Source: an uncultured Ruminococcus sp. (GTDB lineage Bacteria > Bacillota > Clostridia > Oscillospirales > Ruminococcaceae). Taken from it: a DNA stretch of 7,660 nt. Position numbers and translations under genes: made by a program. The notes beneath the pieces are model-generated. The model worked only from the letters and a program-made list of their open reading frames with translations, was not told where the DNA came from and searched no databases. The stretch is from NCBI GenBank assembly GCA_902783235.1, contig CACZQG010000151.1:1-7660 (forward strand), written 5' to 3'. Below, piece by piece: positions 6,449 to 7,660 of the stretch (positions are counted from its first letter, which is position 1; each line of letters opens with the position of its first letter).

Positions 6449-7657
6449 ATGAAATATTTAGTTGTTCTGTGTGACGGTATGGCAGATTATCCTGTTGATG
6501 AGCTGGACGGTAAGACTCCACTGGAGTATGCTGACACTCCAAATATGGATAAGCTTGCCAGAACTGCTACAGTAGGTCTTATCAAAACAGTTGCTGACGG
6601 ATTGAAGCCCGGAAGCGATGTTGCAAATCTCTCGGTGCTGGGTTACGATCCTGCTGACTGCTACACCGGACGTTCTCCATTGGAGGCAGGCAGTATAGGA
6701 ATAGACATGAAGGATACTGATGTTTCCTTCAGATGCAATCTGGTAACTCTCTCAGACGAACCTGAGTATGAGGATAAGACTATACTTGACTACTGCGCTG
6801 ATGACATTTCCACTGAGGAAGCGGCTGTGCTTGTAAAATTCCTTGCTGATAATCTCAATAATGAAGAATTTACATTTTATAATGGCGTAAGCTACAGACA
6901 CTGCCTTATCTGGGATAAAGGCACACTTGATGTAGGTACACTCACACCTCCTCACGACATTACCGGAAAGCCCATTAAGGAATATGTTCCGGCACACCCA
7001 AATGCTCAGAAACTGTACAGTCTTATGAAAAGATCCTATGACCTTCTGAAGGATCATCCTGTAAATAAGAACAGAGTGGAAAGAGGATTGCGTCCTGCAA
7101 ACAGCATTTGGCTCTGGGGCGAAGGCGTAAGAGCTAATCTCGTAAACTTCAAGGAAAAATTTGGTGTAAAGGCTTCGATGATATCTGCTGTAGACCTGCT
7201 GAAAGGTATCGGAAAGTTCTCGGGAATGAATGTAGTTGAAGTTCCCGGAGCAACAGGATACATAGACACCAACTTTGACGGCAAAGCACAGGCAGCCGTA
7301 AATGAATTCAAAAACGGACAGGATTTCGTATATATCCACGTTGAAGCACCAGATGAATGCGGACATAGAGCTGAGGTACAGAATAAGCCCAAGTCCATTA
7401 GTATTATCGATAAGCAGATACTGGGTCCTGTTACAGAGTATCTTCGTTCTACAGGTGAAGCTTTCAGAGTTCTTGTTACACCGGATCATGCTACTCCCCT
7501 TTCACTGCGTACACACACCAATGATCCTATCCCCTTCTTTATCTATGATAGTGAAAAGGATGACAAGGGTGTAGAAACATTTAATGAAAAAACTGCAAAA
7601 GAGACCGGTCTGTTTATTGAAACCGGTCACACTCTAATGAACAGATTTATAGGATAA
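6449..7657 (+). CDS. apgM: Cofactor-independent phosphoglycerate mutase, archaeal ApgM type (or proposed homoserine kinase)
   Basis: Alkaline-phosphatase-superfamily enzyme that interconverts 3-phosphoglycerate and 2-phosphoglycerate through a phosphoserine intermediate with two divalent metals; cytoplasmic, glycolysis/gluconeogenesis. From the ATG at 6449 it has 402 residues, normal for the family, and is complete. Numbering from the upstream in-frame ATG at 6443 (404 residues), metal-binding and catalytic motifs are DGMAD (11-15), PGSDVANLSVLGYDP (56-70, with Ser58 the likely nucleophile), PDECGH (D304, H308), PDH (D348, H349) and H358. The ATG at 6449 is favoured because AAGGA (6435-6439) lies 9 nt ahead of it but only 3 nt from 6443, and homologs begin MKYL-like. 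Some bacterial members of this family are annotated as proposed homoserine kinases for threonine synthesis; no threonine genes are in view, so both readings remain open. It has its own promoter. Confidence 0.93.
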   Translation: MKYLVVLCDGMADYPVDELDGKTPLEYADTPNMDKLARTATVGLIKTVADGLKPGSDVANLSVLGYDPADCYTGRSPLEAGSIGIDMKDTDVSFRCNLVTLSDEPEYEDKTILDYCADDISTEEAAVLVKFLADNLNNEEFTFYNGVSYRHCLIWDKGTLDVGTLTPPHDITGKPIKEYVPAHPNAQKLYSLMKRSYDLLKDHPVNKNRVERGLRPANSIWLWGEGVRANLVNFKEKFGVKASMISAVDLLKGIGKFSGMNVVEVPGATGYIDTNFDGKAQAAVNEFKNGQDFVYIHVEAPDECGHRAEVQNKPKSISIIDKQILGPVTEYLRSTGEAFRVLVTPDHATPLSLRTHTNDPIPFFIYDSEKDDKGVETFNEKTAKETGLFIETGHTLMNRFIG

Positions 7658-7660
7658 AAA

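Noticed and set aside
6752..7489. Minus-strand ORF of 245 codons opposite apgM
   Set aside because: It covers the conserved ApgM metal-binding motifs on the other strand and has no family resemblance.

Overview
The window looks like a low-to-moderate GC, endospore-forming member of the Clostridia, most likely Oscillospiraceae/Ruminococcus-like. The reasons are a YunB-type sporulation protein, a cysteine-rich protein of a type I recall from spore-forming Clostridia, strong AAGGAGG-type ribosome binding sites and sigma-A-like promoters. The assignment is from gene content only.

Layout. Positions 1-139 carry no gene but hold two consecutive stem-loops, possibly part of a dispersed repeat. A minus-strand cluster reads from about 4770 down to 140: a ribbon-helix-helix (RHH) DNA-binding protein, a two-TM double zinc-ribbon protein with a probable Tim44-like region, then the disaggregase ClpB. 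It starts from a perfect-consensus promoter (TTGACA-N17-TATAAT) whose -35 sits inside a perfect 9-bp inverted repeat, a good candidate operator for the RHH protein. No CIRCE or CtsR operator was seen ahead of clpB or at the head of the cluster.

The divergent intergenic region (4756-4940) also feeds a plus-strand pair: a 261-residue protein with 22 cysteines and, 14 nt further on (8 nt if a GTG start is used), yunB. The leader of this pair contains a terminator-like hairpin plus T-run directly ahead of the ribosome binding site, and yunB has a second strong hairpin just inside its coding sequence. Both suggest control after transcription initiation. A separate promoter then drives a complete 2,3-bisphosphoglycerate-independent phosphoglycerate mutase of the archaeal (ApgM) type, a family that also includes proposed homoserine kinases.

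How the genes work together. The plus-strand pair is plausibly a spore-envelope or sporulation unit. The minus-strand cluster plausibly joins a self-regulated repressor, a membrane protein of unknown role and protein disaggregation. The most novel elements are the RHH/zinc-ribbon-Tim44-like/ClpB cluster with its operator-promoter, and the cysteine-rich protein with its attenuator-like leader.
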